This document shows, piece by piece, positions 33,457 through 42,634 of a stretch of DNA of 64,000 bases. The translations under genes were made by a program, and so were the position numbers. Positions within the stretch are counted from its first letter, which is position 1. The number at the start of each line of letters is the position of its first letter. The stretch covers positions 1 through 64,000 of the forward strand of contig NZ_NIBG01000016.1 of assembly GCF_002270055.1 (NCBI RefSeq). The letters run 5' to 3'. The notes beneath the pieces are model-generated. The model was given only the letters and a program-made list of their open reading frames with translations, was not told the origin of the DNA and made no database searches. This stretch comes from Anaeromicrobium sediminis (GTDB lineage: Bacteria > Bacillota > Clostridia > Peptostreptococcales > Thermotaleaceae).

Positions 33457-33570
33457 AGTTACAATAAATATGAAATGTTCTGTTTTAATACACTTATTTA
33501 TTGGAATGATATTACTTTGAAAAATATTTAGATTTATAATCATACCACTTTATTTAGAAACAGAAAGTAA

Positions 33571-33927
33571 CATATAGTAGCTAGAGAACATGATTTAATT
33601 CCTGGAACTGTTAGAAGGTGGGGGAGGGAATCTAAAAATAATTAGGAATCTGCTTTTAAACTGCTTTTGTGGTTAAAATATTAATAATAAGGTTGTTGAA
33701 AACTTAGAAATATCTATACAAGGGATTTAGCAAAAAAAGAACCTACTATAGACGATAAATTAGAAATAGCTACAAAGTGGATAAAAGCTGGATATAAGGC
33801 TACATGTGTACTTAAGGTAGTAAGGTTCTTTATTTCTACTGGCTTTAAACTATCAAGCTTTAATATTTCTCAAGATGAAACACTAAAAATCCATGTCCTT
33901 GATTTTTATTTTACACAACTAAAGTAA
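33571..33927 (+). pseudogene. remnants of an IS3-type transposase (OrfA and OrfB pieces)
   Basis: At 33571-33645 the plus strand reads HIVAREHDLIPGTVRRWGRE then SKNN and a stop, like the helix-turn-helix of IS3 OrfA. At 33730-33927 it reads RDLAKKEPTIDDKLEIATKW then IKAGYKATCVLKVV, like the N-terminus of IS3 OrfB, before drifting into unrelated residues. No DDE domain or terminal repeats were seen, so this is a decayed insertion. Confidence 0.5.
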
Positions 33928-33955
33928 TTTAATGAGATAACAATAAATATTTGAG

Positions 33956-34651
33956 TTATTTACTAGTTAAAATCTCTAGTGAATTACAAATATGATTGTA
34001 CATAGTTTGTTTTGCTTTATGAGCTTCCTTAGTTTTAAAATAGTTAAGTATTTCAATGTGTTCTTTGTGGCCATTTTTAATAATAGTTTCATTTAGATGT
34101 TCAAGAGTTACTTTTTCTCTTTGAGCAATAAGCTGATTAGAGATTGAATCTAAAAAGTCTCCTATTACACTATTTTTTGAAATTTTTGTTATTTGATTAT
34201 GAAACGCGAATCCAATATTGAATGTATACTTTTTATTTCTTAGAGCTACAACTTCTTGTTCTATAATTTTTTCAAGCTTTTTGATATCTTCATCAGTTGC
34301 TTTATTCACAGCTAAAAATGTTAATTCAGGTTCAATTATTAATCTAGTTTCCATTAATTCAAATATAGAAGATTCTTTCTTTGTCAAAGACATGGATTGC
34401 ATGTTATTAATAATTATTAGAGCATCCTCGGAAACGTATGTTCCTTTTCCTGCCTTTGAAGTCAAAATTCCTATCAAAGCTAATGCTTTTAAAGCTTCAC
34501 GCAGAGAGTGTCTACTTATCCCAAAATGTTTTGACAGTCCTATCTCACCGGGCATTTTATCCCCAGGTTTCCATTCGCCTTTCTTAATCATATCTATTAT
34601 CTGAGTTGAAACCTCTTCATAAAAGTGTTTGCCTGTAATTGATTTAATCAT
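33956..34651 (-). CDS. GntR family regulator (FadR subfamily)
   Basis: 231 residues. Winged helix (GEWKPGDKMPGEIGLSKHFGISRHSLREALKALALIGIL) and an FCD-type helical domain with conserved metal-ligand-type residues (FHNQITKISKN, HKEHIEILNYF). A ribosome site GGAGG lies eight bases before the ATG. On the minus strand it follows a sodium symporter and an opine-dehydrogenase-like gene, and is the natural candidate regulator of both. Confidence 0.9.
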   Translation of the reverse strand: MIKSITGKHFYEEVSTQIIDMIKKGEWKPGDKMPGEIGLSKHFGISRHSLREALKALALIGILTSKAGKGTYVSEDALIIINNMQSMSLTKKESSIFELMETRLIIEPELTFLAVNKATDEDIKKLEKIIEQEVVALRNKKYTFNIGFAFHNQITKISKNSVIGDFLDSISNQLIAQREKVTLEHLNETIIKNGHKEHIEILNYFKTKEAHKAKQTMYNHICNSLEILTSK

Positions 34652-34914
34652 GAATTACCTCCATAAGCGTTTGTTAATATTGTCTAGAAAAAAGTAACTA
34701 CTAAGTTTATTTGAGAAAAGTGCATAATTATAATTTTAAAAACTTTCTAACATATATTTATATAAAAGTTCTAAAGACATACTACACATATTGTGCAATT
34801 ATCTTATTAATATAAATATAATACTTTTTGAAAGAATTTCAAAGAGTTTTTATTTTTTATCTTGTATAATGATATTGAAAATTTGAACTTTTACTACAAA
34901 ATCTTTAGATTTGA

Positions 34915-34946
34915 TAAAAAAATGCCTTTGTTAAAAGGCATTTTTA
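34915..34946 (-). terminator. terminator of the symporter gene
   Basis: AAAAATGCCTTTT and AAAAGGCATTTTT around a 3-4-base loop, with T residues on the minus strand. It separates the symporter from the GntR gene, which therefore needs its own promoter. Confidence 0.75.
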
Positions 34947-34997
34947 ATAAGTATTTCAATGCTACTAAGCAAGTATTATCTAATAACATGTAATATA

Positions 34998-36407
34998 TTA
35001 AGTATCAGCTTTGACTTTGTCGGATTTGGTTATAAGACTAAACACTACCATCGTTATTAATGATGTTATTAGACCTGCTCCAATCGCAGGTACTGACATT
35101 GCTTTAAGAGATGGAACTAATGAGAATAGTAAAGCTGATCCCACTCCACTAATCATACCGGCAATAGCTCCCTGCGTAGTTGCTCTTTTCCAGAAACGAC
35201 CTAGGAATAATGGGAATAATAGTCCTGAAGATGTAAGTGTATATCCTAAAACTAAAACTTTTAAAACCATAGGAATATAAATACCGATAATAACACCAAC
35301 TACACCTAGTACTATAATAGCTTTCTTAGAAAATTTCAATATATCCTCATCAGTGGCATCAAGATTAAATATGTTTTGATAAAAGTCTCTTGTTATACTT
35401 GCTGACGTACTATGCAATGCAGAGTCAGCAGTAGAGACTATTGCAGCAACTATTCCTGCAAGCATTATTACTGAAGCTGTTTTAGGCAATAAGTTTGTAA
35501 TAGCCCAGCTCATTGCCATCTCCTTATCTGCTAAATCTGGCGCTAATTTGTATATTGCCATACCTAGTAATGAAGCCCAAGTACCTGCTAAAACACAAGA
35601 AATTACAAGATTATATAAGCCCTGTTTTGCAACTTTGGTTGATTTAGCTGCGTAAATTCTCTGATGGTAAATTTGAAGAACCATCTGTCCTGGCAAAACA
35701 GCCAGTATCCATCCCCATACTACAGATTTTCCAGGGGCAAATAACCCTAGATTTGCTTGAGGAACAGCTGCGAAAATTTCGTTAAACCCACCTGCCTTAA
35801 CAACGGCAATTGGAAATAATATCAACATACCAAATAACATTAGTCCAAGTTGAGCAACGTCAGTATAAGCAACCGCAATAATTCCACCACTCATAGTATA
35901 AATTACAACAACAACTGCAGAAATTATAATCCCAACATTTATAGGAATTCCAGTTAATAAATTCATTATTTTACCTGCAGCAATTGGCTGGGATACCCAC
36001 CATCCTAAGGTTACAAGTGTTGCAGTAACTGATGTTACAGCCCTTAATGTTTTGGAGTCACCATACATACTGCACATCCAGTCTGTGGTTGTATAAAAGT
36101 CCTGTTCTCTTAACCAACCGGCTACTAAAGTTGCTAAAAGTAGAACTCCTATTGCGGTAGCAATTCCAGTATAAGCAAATTCCGCAAATCCGTATTTATA
36201 ACCAAGACCTACATGTGCTACCATCATCCCGCCTCCAAAGGCAGAAGCTACTTGTGTAGCAGTAACCGTAAGAGTATTAAAATTTCTACCTCCTACATAA
36301 AAATCAGCAGCAGTTTTTTGTTTTTTTGCAGCCCATGCTCCTACTGCAAGCATTGCTCCCAAGAAACCCAATAACACCAATAATATAGTCCAATTAATCA
36401 TATACAT
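34998..36407 (-). CDS. sodium:solute symporter family protein (SSS)
   Basis: 469 residues with about thirteen transmembrane helices. The N-terminal DFYVGGRNFNTLTVTATQVASAFGGGMM and the later GIVAAIVSTADSALHSTSASITRDFYQ are SSS-family signatures. The ADSALHSTSA segment carries the usual second-sodium-site Ser/Thr residues. Relatives transport sugars, proline or pantothenate; the neighbouring opine-dehydrogenase-like gene suggests an amino acid or opine. AAGGGGGATG precedes the ATG. Confidence 0.9.
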   Translation of the reverse strand: MYMINWTILLVLLGFLGAMLAVGAWAAKKQKTAADFYVGGRNFNTLTVTATQVASAFGGGMMVAHVGLGYKYGFAEFAYTGIATAIGVLLLATLVAGWLREQDFYTTTDWMCSMYGDSKTLRAVTSVTATLVTLGWWVSQPIAAGKIMNLLTGIPINVGIIISAVVVVIYTMSGGIIAVAYTDVAQLGLMLFGMLILFPIAVVKAGGFNEIFAAVPQANLGLFAPGKSVVWGWILAVLPGQMVLQIYHQRIYAAKSTKVAKQGLYNLVISCVLAGTWASLLGMAIYKLAPDLADKEMAMSWAITNLLPKTASVIMLAGIVAAIVSTADSALHSTSASITRDFYQNIFNLDATDEDILKFSKKAIIVLGVVGVIIGIYIPMVLKVLVLGYTLTSSGLLFPLFLGRFWKRATTQGAIAGMISGVGSALLFSLVPSLKAMSVPAIGAGLITSLITMVVFSLITKSDKVKADT

Positions 36408-36682
36408 CCCCCTTGTATAATATAATTTGTAGTCAGTTGTACAATTCTACAACCATTGAAAACACTATAAAGTTTACATTATAAAGATTCTTTTGAAGAC
36501 TTTGATAAAGTAATCAAAGCTATAAGCTAATTAAAGTTATCCTTCAAATACACAATATTTCCCATAATTAACGTTTCAATAAACTTTTTAACTTCTACTA
36601 TATTTTGGATTTTCCAATGTCACGCATTAATTACTCCCGTTCAATTGATTATTTTCTATAAAGTGCTATAACTAATAGATCA
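36408..36682. other. intergenic stretch with operator-like and tail-like sequence
   Basis: TTGTACAA at 36435-36442 is flanked by TTGTA/TACAA half-sites upstream of the symporter and could be a GntR site. On the minus strand 36527-36608 reads VEVKKFIETLIMGNIVYLKD then NFN and a stop, resembling an amidohydrolase C-terminus; this is weak. No intact gene. Confidence 0.3.
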
Positions 36683-36748
36683 TCAACACTTTGTGTTATC
36701 TGAAGAAGCAATTGTTCTTCCTGTACCTATTAGAATTAGCTTTTTCAT
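36683..36748 (-). pseudogene. N-terminal remnant of an asparaginase-like gene
   Basis: ATG 36748, with AAAAGGA upstream, reads MKKLILIGTGRTIASSDN then TKC and TGA. GTGGTIAS with its catalytic Thr is the invariant start of L-asparaginases; here one Gly is Arg and the frame ends after 21 residues. Nothing of the catalytic core follows. Confidence 0.6.
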
Positions 36749-36838
36749 GTATAAATCCTTTTCAAATGAGAGATTATTATAGAATTTTTATTTTTTATTC
36801 TAAGTTCTACTAGCCCAATATGTTAGATTAATAGATTT

Positions 36839-37975
36839 CTACACTTCTGACAATGCTATATTTTCTCTTTTTCCCGTTTGAACATAATTAATAATTTCTT
36901 CAGAAGTCATACCTGAAAGACCAACATTTTCAACAGTTCTTCCTGTTGTAGTAAAATCTTTATCCAGTAAGTATTCACCTAACTCGATAATTGTTGCCAT
37001 TCTTTCAACATTTACTCCTAACATCCTACCTAATGAAACCAATGGCACTAATCCCATAGGGATATCTTCTGTGATATAACGAGTATTAAGATTTTTCTGA
37101 CCTTTTACACCTGCGTATGCTTTAGTTTTTCTAACAACATCAGTTAACGTCAATGCCTCTACATCATATTGGCGTTTATATACTTCAAAAATAGATTCTA
37201 CTTTCAAACCTAAAGCTTTAGCTACATTAAGTCTTTCTTTATCCATTTCTTCAACAAAATGACCAATAGATGGAGTGATACCATCCCAATAATATAACCA
37301 GTCATGTTTAGATTCAATCATGGATGTATTTAGTAAAGTTGGAGCAGGATGCACCATAGGCTTAACATTCTCTAGGCTTATTTCCATAACATTGGAAGCA
37401 GGATATATTTGAGGTAATGCAGTATTTAACATCTTAACAACTCTTTCTGTCTCATTAGATGGAAGCGCAGCAACTTTTAATCTATTCTTAATACCTAATA
37501 TATTGACATGACCTTTCTCTTTACAGCGACAAGCATAAAGAAGTGTTTCAGCATCTGCAATAACTGGATTAGCTTCACAGCCTTCTTCTAACAATACCTT
37601 TTTGAACTCAAAAGCACCAAAAGTTGAACCTGGATGTAGGAATACGATTTGATCATCTTTTAAATATGGTGCACAATTTTTAGCAATTTCCTTATGTGCC
37701 AATGCTGGAGTAACTATTGCAATTATATCTGCACCATTAAGTGCCTCAGTTATGTTTGTTGTAGCTAGTTCAAGCTTTCCAAAGCCTTGAACTACACCCT
37801 CTACTTTAATTCCTCCCTGTTTTTTTATTTCTTCAATGGTATCTAAGAAGATATCATATATCTTAACAGAAAAACCCATAATAGCTAAGTGGCCTGCCAT
37901 TGCCTGACCACCATTTCCACCTCCAATAATTGACCATTTTAAACTTTTTGCATACCAAAATTGTTTGGTCACCAT
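36839..37975 (-). CDS. NAD/NADP octopine/nopaline dehydrogenase family protein
   Basis: 378 residues from ATG 37975 behind GGAGGTGG; the longer frame to 38056 has no ribosome site. N-terminal Rossmann motif SIIGGGNGGQAMAGHLAIMG, then a helical opine-dehydrogenase domain with the conserved His region MVHPAPTLLNTSMIE and WLYYWDGITPSIGHFVEEMD. Such enzymes reversibly condense an amino acid with a keto acid using NAD(P)H. With the symporter and GntR gene downstream it forms a probable uptake/catabolic module. Confidence 0.88.
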   Translation of the reverse strand: MVTKQFWYAKSLKWSIIGGGNGGQAMAGHLAIMGFSVKIYDIFLDTIEEIKKQGGIKVEGVVQGFGKLELATTNITEALNGADIIAIVTPALAHKEIAKNCAPYLKDDQIVFLHPGSTFGAFEFKKVLLEEGCEANPVIADAETLLYACRCKEKGHVNILGIKNRLKVAALPSNETERVVKMLNTALPQIYPASNVMEISLENVKPMVHPAPTLLNTSMIESKHDWLYYWDGITPSIGHFVEEMDKERLNVAKALGLKVESIFEVYKRQYDVEALTLTDVVRKTKAYAGVKGQKNLNTRYITEDIPMGLVPLVSLGRMLGVNVERMATIIELGEYLLDKDFTTTGRTVENVGLSGMTSEEIINYVQTGKRENIALSEV

Positions 37976-38027
37976 TATCCACCTCCATTTAAAGATTTGT
38001 TGAGTTATATAATTTATAATGATTTTG

Positions 38028-38056
38028 CTGTGCAACATGTGCAACCTGTTCAACAA
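38028..38056 (-). promoter_or_regulatory. TGTGCAAC repeats upstream of the dehydrogenase
   Basis: TGTGCAAC occurs twice in close succession (TGTGCAACATGTGCAAC) followed by GTTCAAC; TTGTGCAA also appears upstream of the GntR gene near 34794. These may be shared GntR sites. Spacing and symmetry are imperfect. Confidence 0.35.
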
Positions 38057-38575
38057 GTTATAACCATATGTTAAGGCAAATTTTGGAATAAATCAACCAG
38101 TATTTAGAAAATTGTGAATATTAAACAAAACACATTGATAGGTTTGATAAAATAATTAGAGTTTAGAAAACACATGATTTTCAAGGAAAATTCATATGAA
38201 AGGATTATTATGTAGGCAAATGAATATAAATACAAACAAAAAGTAATTTTAAAGATGGCTAAGAGAATATTAAAAGGGAAAATAAAAAAATATTAGATCA
38301 AGGAAAACTGAAAAGTTAAATTAGTATAATATACCAAAAGTCACTAATAAAAAATGGAAAAGAAGTTAAGAATCTATTATGAAGGTACATTAATTATGTG
38401 ATAGTGAGAGAAAATAGTCGTTCAAAGGTATTTAATTTTAGAAGGGACTAGGACTTTTACTATAAAGGAGAAGTCTTTTTTGAGAAAAGGTAAAAGGTGA
38501 GCTAATCCAATATGATAGATATGATTATAGAACTATAATAATGAATATTTAGCAAACTATAGGCAATGAAAATAC
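38057..38575. other. intergenic stretch without recognisable gene
   Basis: A+T-rich, with only very short open frames lacking ribosome sites. A weak hairpin with a T-run (GACTTTTAC...AAGTCTTTTTT, near 38455-38480) is present but no plus-strand gene precedes it. Confidence 0.4.
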
Positions 38576-38620
38576 TTGACAAATGAAAGTATATAGAATA
38601 ATATTTGTATATACAAATAT
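38576..38620 (+). promoter_or_regulatory. promoter with perfect 20-base MarR-type operator
   Basis: TTGACA (38576-38581), 17-base spacer, TAATAT (38599-38604). ATATTTGTATATACAAATAT at 38601-38620 is an exact palindrome overlapping the -10 box and transcription start, well placed for autorepression by the MarR protein encoded next. Confidence 0.78.
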
Positions 38621-38636
38621 CGAAGGTGTGAATTCT

Positions 38637-39062
38637 ATGACAGAAAATTTACTTAGTTGTTGCTTATATTTTACAGCTAATAAATTATCCAGAATAATAA
38701 CAAAGATGGCAGAAGAAGAATTTGTAAAAACAGGAGTATCGCCAAGTTATGCATTTTTATTAATGACTGTTTATAGTAATCCAGGAATATCGCCTAAAGA
38801 AATTTCTAAGGAACTGCACATTGCTCCATCAACTATTACAAGATTTGTTGATAAATTAGAAGTTAAAGGTTTAGTAAATAGGGAATTTAAAGGTAAAAAT
38901 TCTTTTATTTATTTAACACAAGAAGGAAAAGAGCTTCAAGTAGAAATCCAAAAATGTTGGAAAAGTCTATATGATAGATATTCTGAAATACTAGGTTATG
39001 AAGATGGAGATGCATTGACTTTGTTAATTAACGAAGCAGCTGGAAAATTAGAAACAAAATAA
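38637..39062 (+). CDS. MarR family transcriptional regulator
   Basis: 141 residues from ATG 38637, which follows GAAGGTG; the frame start at 38583 lies inside the promoter. Winged-helix region ISPKEISKELHIAPSTITRFVDKLEVKGLVNREF and wing GKNSFIYLTQEGKEL. N-terminal Cys-Cys (LLSCCLYF) might be redox-sensitive. A related half-operator lies before the flavin-reductase gene downstream, its probable target. Confidence 0.9.
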   Translation: MTENLLSCCLYFTANKLSRIITKMAEEEFVKTGVSPSYAFLLMTVYSNPGISPKEISKELHIAPSTITRFVDKLEVKGLVNREFKGKNSFIYLTQEGKELQVEIQKCWKSLYDRYSEILGYEDGDALTLLINEAAGKLETK

Positions 39063-39125
39063 ATTAGTCAAAATATAACTTGAATTTGAAGTGAAGATTC
39101 AAGTTATAAATTTGAAAAATATTTA

Positions 39126-39142
39126 GTTGTACATACAAATAT
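39126..39142 (+). promoter_or_regulatory. second MarR site upstream of flavin reductase gene
   Basis: TTGTACATACAAATATA matches the right portion of the perfect palindrome at 38601-38620 with one change, about 70 bases before the flavin-reductase start codon. Confidence 0.55.
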
Positions 39143-39212
39143 AGACTAAAGTTACAATTAAGAAAGAATTTATACCACGTTATTAAAAAAGAAATGAGAA
39201 GGGGAATATAAA

Positions 39213-39767
39213 ATGAAAAAGAATTTAGGTGAAGTAAATGCACTATATCCCACACCGGTTGTATTGGTGGGGACTGAAGTTGATGGAAAGGTAAATTATA
39301 TTAATATAGCTCATATAGGTATTATTGATATGAACACATTATCTTTAAGTATGCATAAATCACATTATTCAAATAAAGGGATTAAGGAAAAGATGACTTT
39401 AAGTATAAATATTCCTTCCGAAGATATGGTTGTAGAAGCTGATTATGTAGGTATAGTATCTGGGATGAGAACTGATAAATCAAATGTTTTCGAAAGTTTT
39501 TACGGAGAAATAAAAGGAGCACCTATGATAAAAAAGGCACCAATAAATATGGAGTGTGAAGTTATTGATATTATTGATATGCCAAACCATGATGTGTTTT
39601 TAGTAAGGTCTAAAAATACTTATTGCAATGAAGAAATTCTTACTAATGAAAAAATAGATATGGCAAAAGTACAACCTATGCTATTTGATATGCACTTAAG
39701 AAAGTATTGGAAACTTGGAGATGCTTTTGCTGATTGTTGGAAAGTTGGGAATATGTACAAAAAATAG
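39213..39767 (+). CDS. flavin reductase family protein
   Basis: 184 residues, split-barrel FMN-binding family. Typical start YPTPVVLVGTEVDGKVNYIN and middle SMHKSHYSNKGIKEKMTLSINIPSEDMV; C-terminal GDAFADCWKVGNMYKK. Clostridial members are often annotated as flavoredoxins that hold FMN and exchange electrons with Fe-S proteins. The ribosome site is AGAAGGGGAA. Probably controlled by the MarR protein encoded upstream. Confidence 0.88.
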   Translation: MKKNLGEVNALYPTPVVLVGTEVDGKVNYINIAHIGIIDMNTLSLSMHKSHYSNKGIKEKMTLSINIPSEDMVVEADYVGIVSGMRTDKSNVFESFYGEIKGAPMIKKAPINMECEVIDIIDMPNHDVFLVRSKNTYCNEEILTNEKIDMAKVQPMLFDMHLRKYWKLGDAFADCWKVGNMYKK

Positions 39768-39834
39768 AATTATCTAAGATGTATCATAGAAAAAATTTAA
39801 ATAGGTATTATGATTGTTAGATCAAATCATACTA

Positions 39835-39900
39835 TTAATAAAATTATCCCTATTAGGTAGGCATTTATAGTCTAATCTAATAGGGATAATTTTATTAGTA
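39835..39900. terminator. rho-independent terminator
   Basis: ATAAAATTATCCCTATTAG pairs with CTAATAGGGATAATTTTAT over a 20-base loop; T-rich ends on both sides. Ends the flavin-reductase transcript. Confidence 0.8.
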
Positions 39901-40301
39901 AGGGAGAAAAAAATATAGATAAATTACTATGTGTATAAATATACTTTGTTTTTGCACATATGTAATAGTAGCGCAAATATTAATTCTGCAAGATTTTAAT
40001 TCCATATATCATCCTTTATATTATTAGATAAAAAAGTGACAAAAAAATCTAGTAAAATTATGGAATTTATTGTATAATTATGATGTTTTAAGTAACGAAT
40101 TGAAGAGTTTTGAAAATAGAAGGAAACATTGAAATAGTTGCTATACAAGTAAAAAATACATTGGACTATTTATCAGAAAATTCATAGAATTAAATATACT
40201 TGTGAACAAATTTTAGATTTTGTCATATGGCCCCTTTACAAGGAGTCATAAATATTGCCTACATAAAAGTTGAATGGGTTAAAGCATTAAGGAGGTGTAT
40301 T
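39901..40301. other. intergenic stretch before the GGDEF-EAL gene
   Basis: No gene seen. The open frame extending from 40227 into the GGDEF-EAL protein lacks a ribosome site, whereas AAGGAGGTG sits directly before ATG 40302. Confidence 0.5.
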
Positions 40302-42512
40302 ATGAAATTCAATAAATTAAAATACTTAATTTTATTATGTATAGGGATTTTTTTATTGACTTGTTCTATTATTTATTTCAGTTATGAACATTATAAAAAA
40401 GATACCCTATTAAAAACGGAAAATACCTTAATAGAAAGTTCTCAAAACTATTCTGTATTCATGGAAAATATAATAGATCCATTGAAAGCCCTCGTTGAAA
40501 ATACAGGAATTTTATTATCTGATTCTCATTTTAATAGTCCTAATAAAATAGAATCGATTTTTAATAAAATTATTAAGGAAGTACCTCTTATATCTGCTAT
40601 GTATTTTGTGAATGAGAAAGATGGTAGTGAGATAAAAAGTAGCGGAAATGTTAACAATAAAGTTGATTTAAGAGATAGACCTTGGTATGTAAATACTAGT
40701 TTTTCAGACGAGCCTATTATAACACCAGTATATACAGATTTGAGCACTAAAAAGTCTGTCATAACTTTGTCCTATGCTATCAGAAAAAATGGTAACTTAA
40801 AAGGAGTTATTGCAGTAGATATATTTTTAGAAGATTTCTATAAAACTTTTAGCATTATTACACATAAGGAGAATGTAGTCAATTATATTGTTGATGAAAA
40901 TGGAAGTATTGTTCTTCATCCTGAAGAAAAATTACTAGGCGTTTCTACGTTTCAACCTGAAAAAACCTATTTAGATCAATTTACAGATGATGAAAAAAAG
41001 AAAATGGAAGATTACATGAAAATTTGGAATGAAAATATAGAACGTTTATTTAGGTCTCCGTCAGGAAAAATATATTACAGTGGTGATTTGAAAGAAAAAG
41101 CATACGTATATTTTAACAAAATTCCTAACACACACTGGACAATCGTAAGTCGAATAGATTATGAAAAAGTGAAAACTGATAACCTTCTTTACTTAATAAA
41201 GGCTTCCAGCTTAGGATTTGTTATTTTAATAGGCATGGGAATACTTATATATTTTGTATTTACTAAAATATATGATATAGACGATTTAACAGGTGTCTAT
41301 AGGAAAAATAAGCTGTTGGAAGTTTTACAAAAAGAATCTAATAGAGGGAAGAAAATTATTCTATTCATGGACATATATAATTTCTCAGCAATAAACGGAA
41401 ATTACGGAAGCAAAGTGGGAAACAAGATTATTAAAGAGCTAACGAATATATTAAAAAATTATTTATATAATGATGGACTTTTGATCCACTCTAAAGCAGA
41501 TGATTTTATTTTCTTATTCCACACGGAAGACTGGAACAATGCTATTCAAAAGACAGAAGTACTTAATGAAAAATTAAAAGATTTATCTATAAAAATAGAT
41601 AATGTGAATATAAATATAAATGTTTTTTTAGGTTTAACAAAATTAAATCCATTAGAAATGGAAGACTTGGATACTTCTTTATTTTTAATAGAAGATACTT
41701 TAAATCAATTAAAGAAAACTAGCGAAAAGAGTTTTTTGGCGTTTCCTGACTCGCATGATCTACTTGAGATAAAAAAGCAAAGAGATAATAAAAAAGAAGA
41801 ACTTATTAAAGCCATGGAGGAAGATCGAATAGTTCCATTTTTTCAACCTATATACAATATAAAGGAAGATAAGATTGAAAAATACGAAGTTCTTATGCGC
41901 ATTAAGGATGGAGAAAATTATTTATCTCCATTTCCTTACATAAAAGTGGCAGAAGATAATAATTTAATAGAAAAGCTAGATTTAACAGTAATAGAAAAGG
42001 CCCTAAAATATAAGAGTGAAGTTGATCAGAAAGATGTAATTAAACTTTCCATAAATGTTTCAGGAAGAGACTTGAACGATTCAAGCTTTTTACCTAGAGT
42101 AGTTCTTTTAGCAGATGAATATAAAATAAATTACACAAATGTTGTATTTGAAATTACCGAGACACAAAATATAAAAAATTTGGACCGCTTGATTAATACA
42201 ATACATTCTTTTAAGGAATTAGGATTTAAGTTTTCTATAGATGACTTTGGAACAGGATTTTCTTCTATGCAATATTTAAAGCGTATTCCAGCAGATTATT
42301 TAAAAATAGATGGGTCATTTATAAGAGATTTAAATGAAAATGAAAAGAATTTATATCTTGTAAAATCTATTGTAAGCATGGCCAAGGCGTTTGAAATGAC
42401 TGCTATTGCAGAATTTGTAGAGAATGACAAAATATTAAATGTTCTAAAAGAAATAGGAATAGATTATGGACAAGGTTATCATATAGGAAAACCCTATAAA
42501 TCTTTTATTTAG
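40302..42512 (+). CDS. membrane Cache-GGDEF-EAL protein, probable c-di-GMP phosphodiesterase
   Basis: 736 residues. TM1 (residues 8-28), an extracytoplasmic double-Cache sensor (about 30-300, with VDLRDRPWYVNTSFSD and GVIAVDIFLEDF), TM2 (about 305-325), a GGDEF domain and a C-terminal EAL domain. The GGDEF active site is degenerate (SKADDF instead of GGDEF), so cyclase activity is unlikely. The EAL domain keeps key acidic and Lys residues (EVLMRIKDG, NVSGRDLND, FEITET, DDFGTGFSSM, LKIDGSFI, AEFVEND), although EAL itself reads EVL. Net activity is therefore probably hydrolysis of c-di-GMP. A c-di-GMP riboswitch starts about 120 bases downstream. Confidence 0.88.
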   Translation: MKFNKLKYLILLCIGIFLLTCSIIYFSYEHYKKDTLLKTENTLIESSQNYSVFMENIIDPLKALVENTGILLSDSHFNSPNKIESIFNKIIKEVPLISAMYFVNEKDGSEIKSSGNVNNKVDLRDRPWYVNTSFSDEPIITPVYTDLSTKKSVITLSYAIRKNGNLKGVIAVDIFLEDFYKTFSIITHKENVVNYIVDENGSIVLHPEEKLLGVSTFQPEKTYLDQFTDDEKKKMEDYMKIWNENIERLFRSPSGKIYYSGDLKEKAYVYFNKIPNTHWTIVSRIDYEKVKTDNLLYLIKASSLGFVILIGMGILIYFVFTKIYDIDDLTGVYRKNKLLEVLQKESNRGKKIILFMDIYNFSAINGNYGSKVGNKIIKELTNILKNYLYNDGLLIHSKADDFIFLFHTEDWNNAIQKTEVLNEKLKDLSIKIDNVNININVFLGLTKLNPLEMEDLDTSLFLIEDTLNQLKKTSEKSFLAFPDSHDLLEIKKQRDNKKEELIKAMEEDRIVPFFQPIYNIKEDKIEKYEVLMRIKDGENYLSPFPYIKVAEDNNLIEKLDLTVIEKALKYKSEVDQKDVIKLSINVSGRDLNDSSFLPRVVLLADEYKINYTNVVFEITETQNIKNLDRLINTIHSFKELGFKFSIDDFGTGFSSMQYLKRIPADYLKIDGSFIRDLNENEKNLYLVKSIVSMAKAFEMTAIAEFVENDKILNVLKEIGIDYGQGYHIGKPYKSFI

Positions 42513-42586
42513 CTAAATAAAACATAGTTATATTATCTATGTATTAAGGTGGGAAAATAGTTAATGAATATGGGTATTTATGTGGA

Positions 42587-42615
42587 TTGAAGATTTTCTA
42601 AGCAGTTGATATAAT
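42587..42615 (+). promoter_or_regulatory. promoter of riboswitch leader
   Basis: TTGAAG (42587-42592), exactly 17 bases, then TATAAT (42610-42615). It initiates about 20 bases before the riboswitch, so the TadG-like gene is transcribed separately from the GGDEF-EAL gene. Confidence 0.75.
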
Positions 42616-42634
42616 GAAACAAACATGACGAAAA

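Noticed and set aside
38450-38482. short hairpin with T-run
   Set aside because: Stem of only five or six pairs and no plus-strand gene in front of it; not reported as a terminator.
40227-40301. N-terminal extension of the GGDEF-EAL protein
   Set aside because: The added 25 residues lack a ribosome site and precede the obvious AAGGAGGTG before ATG 40302.
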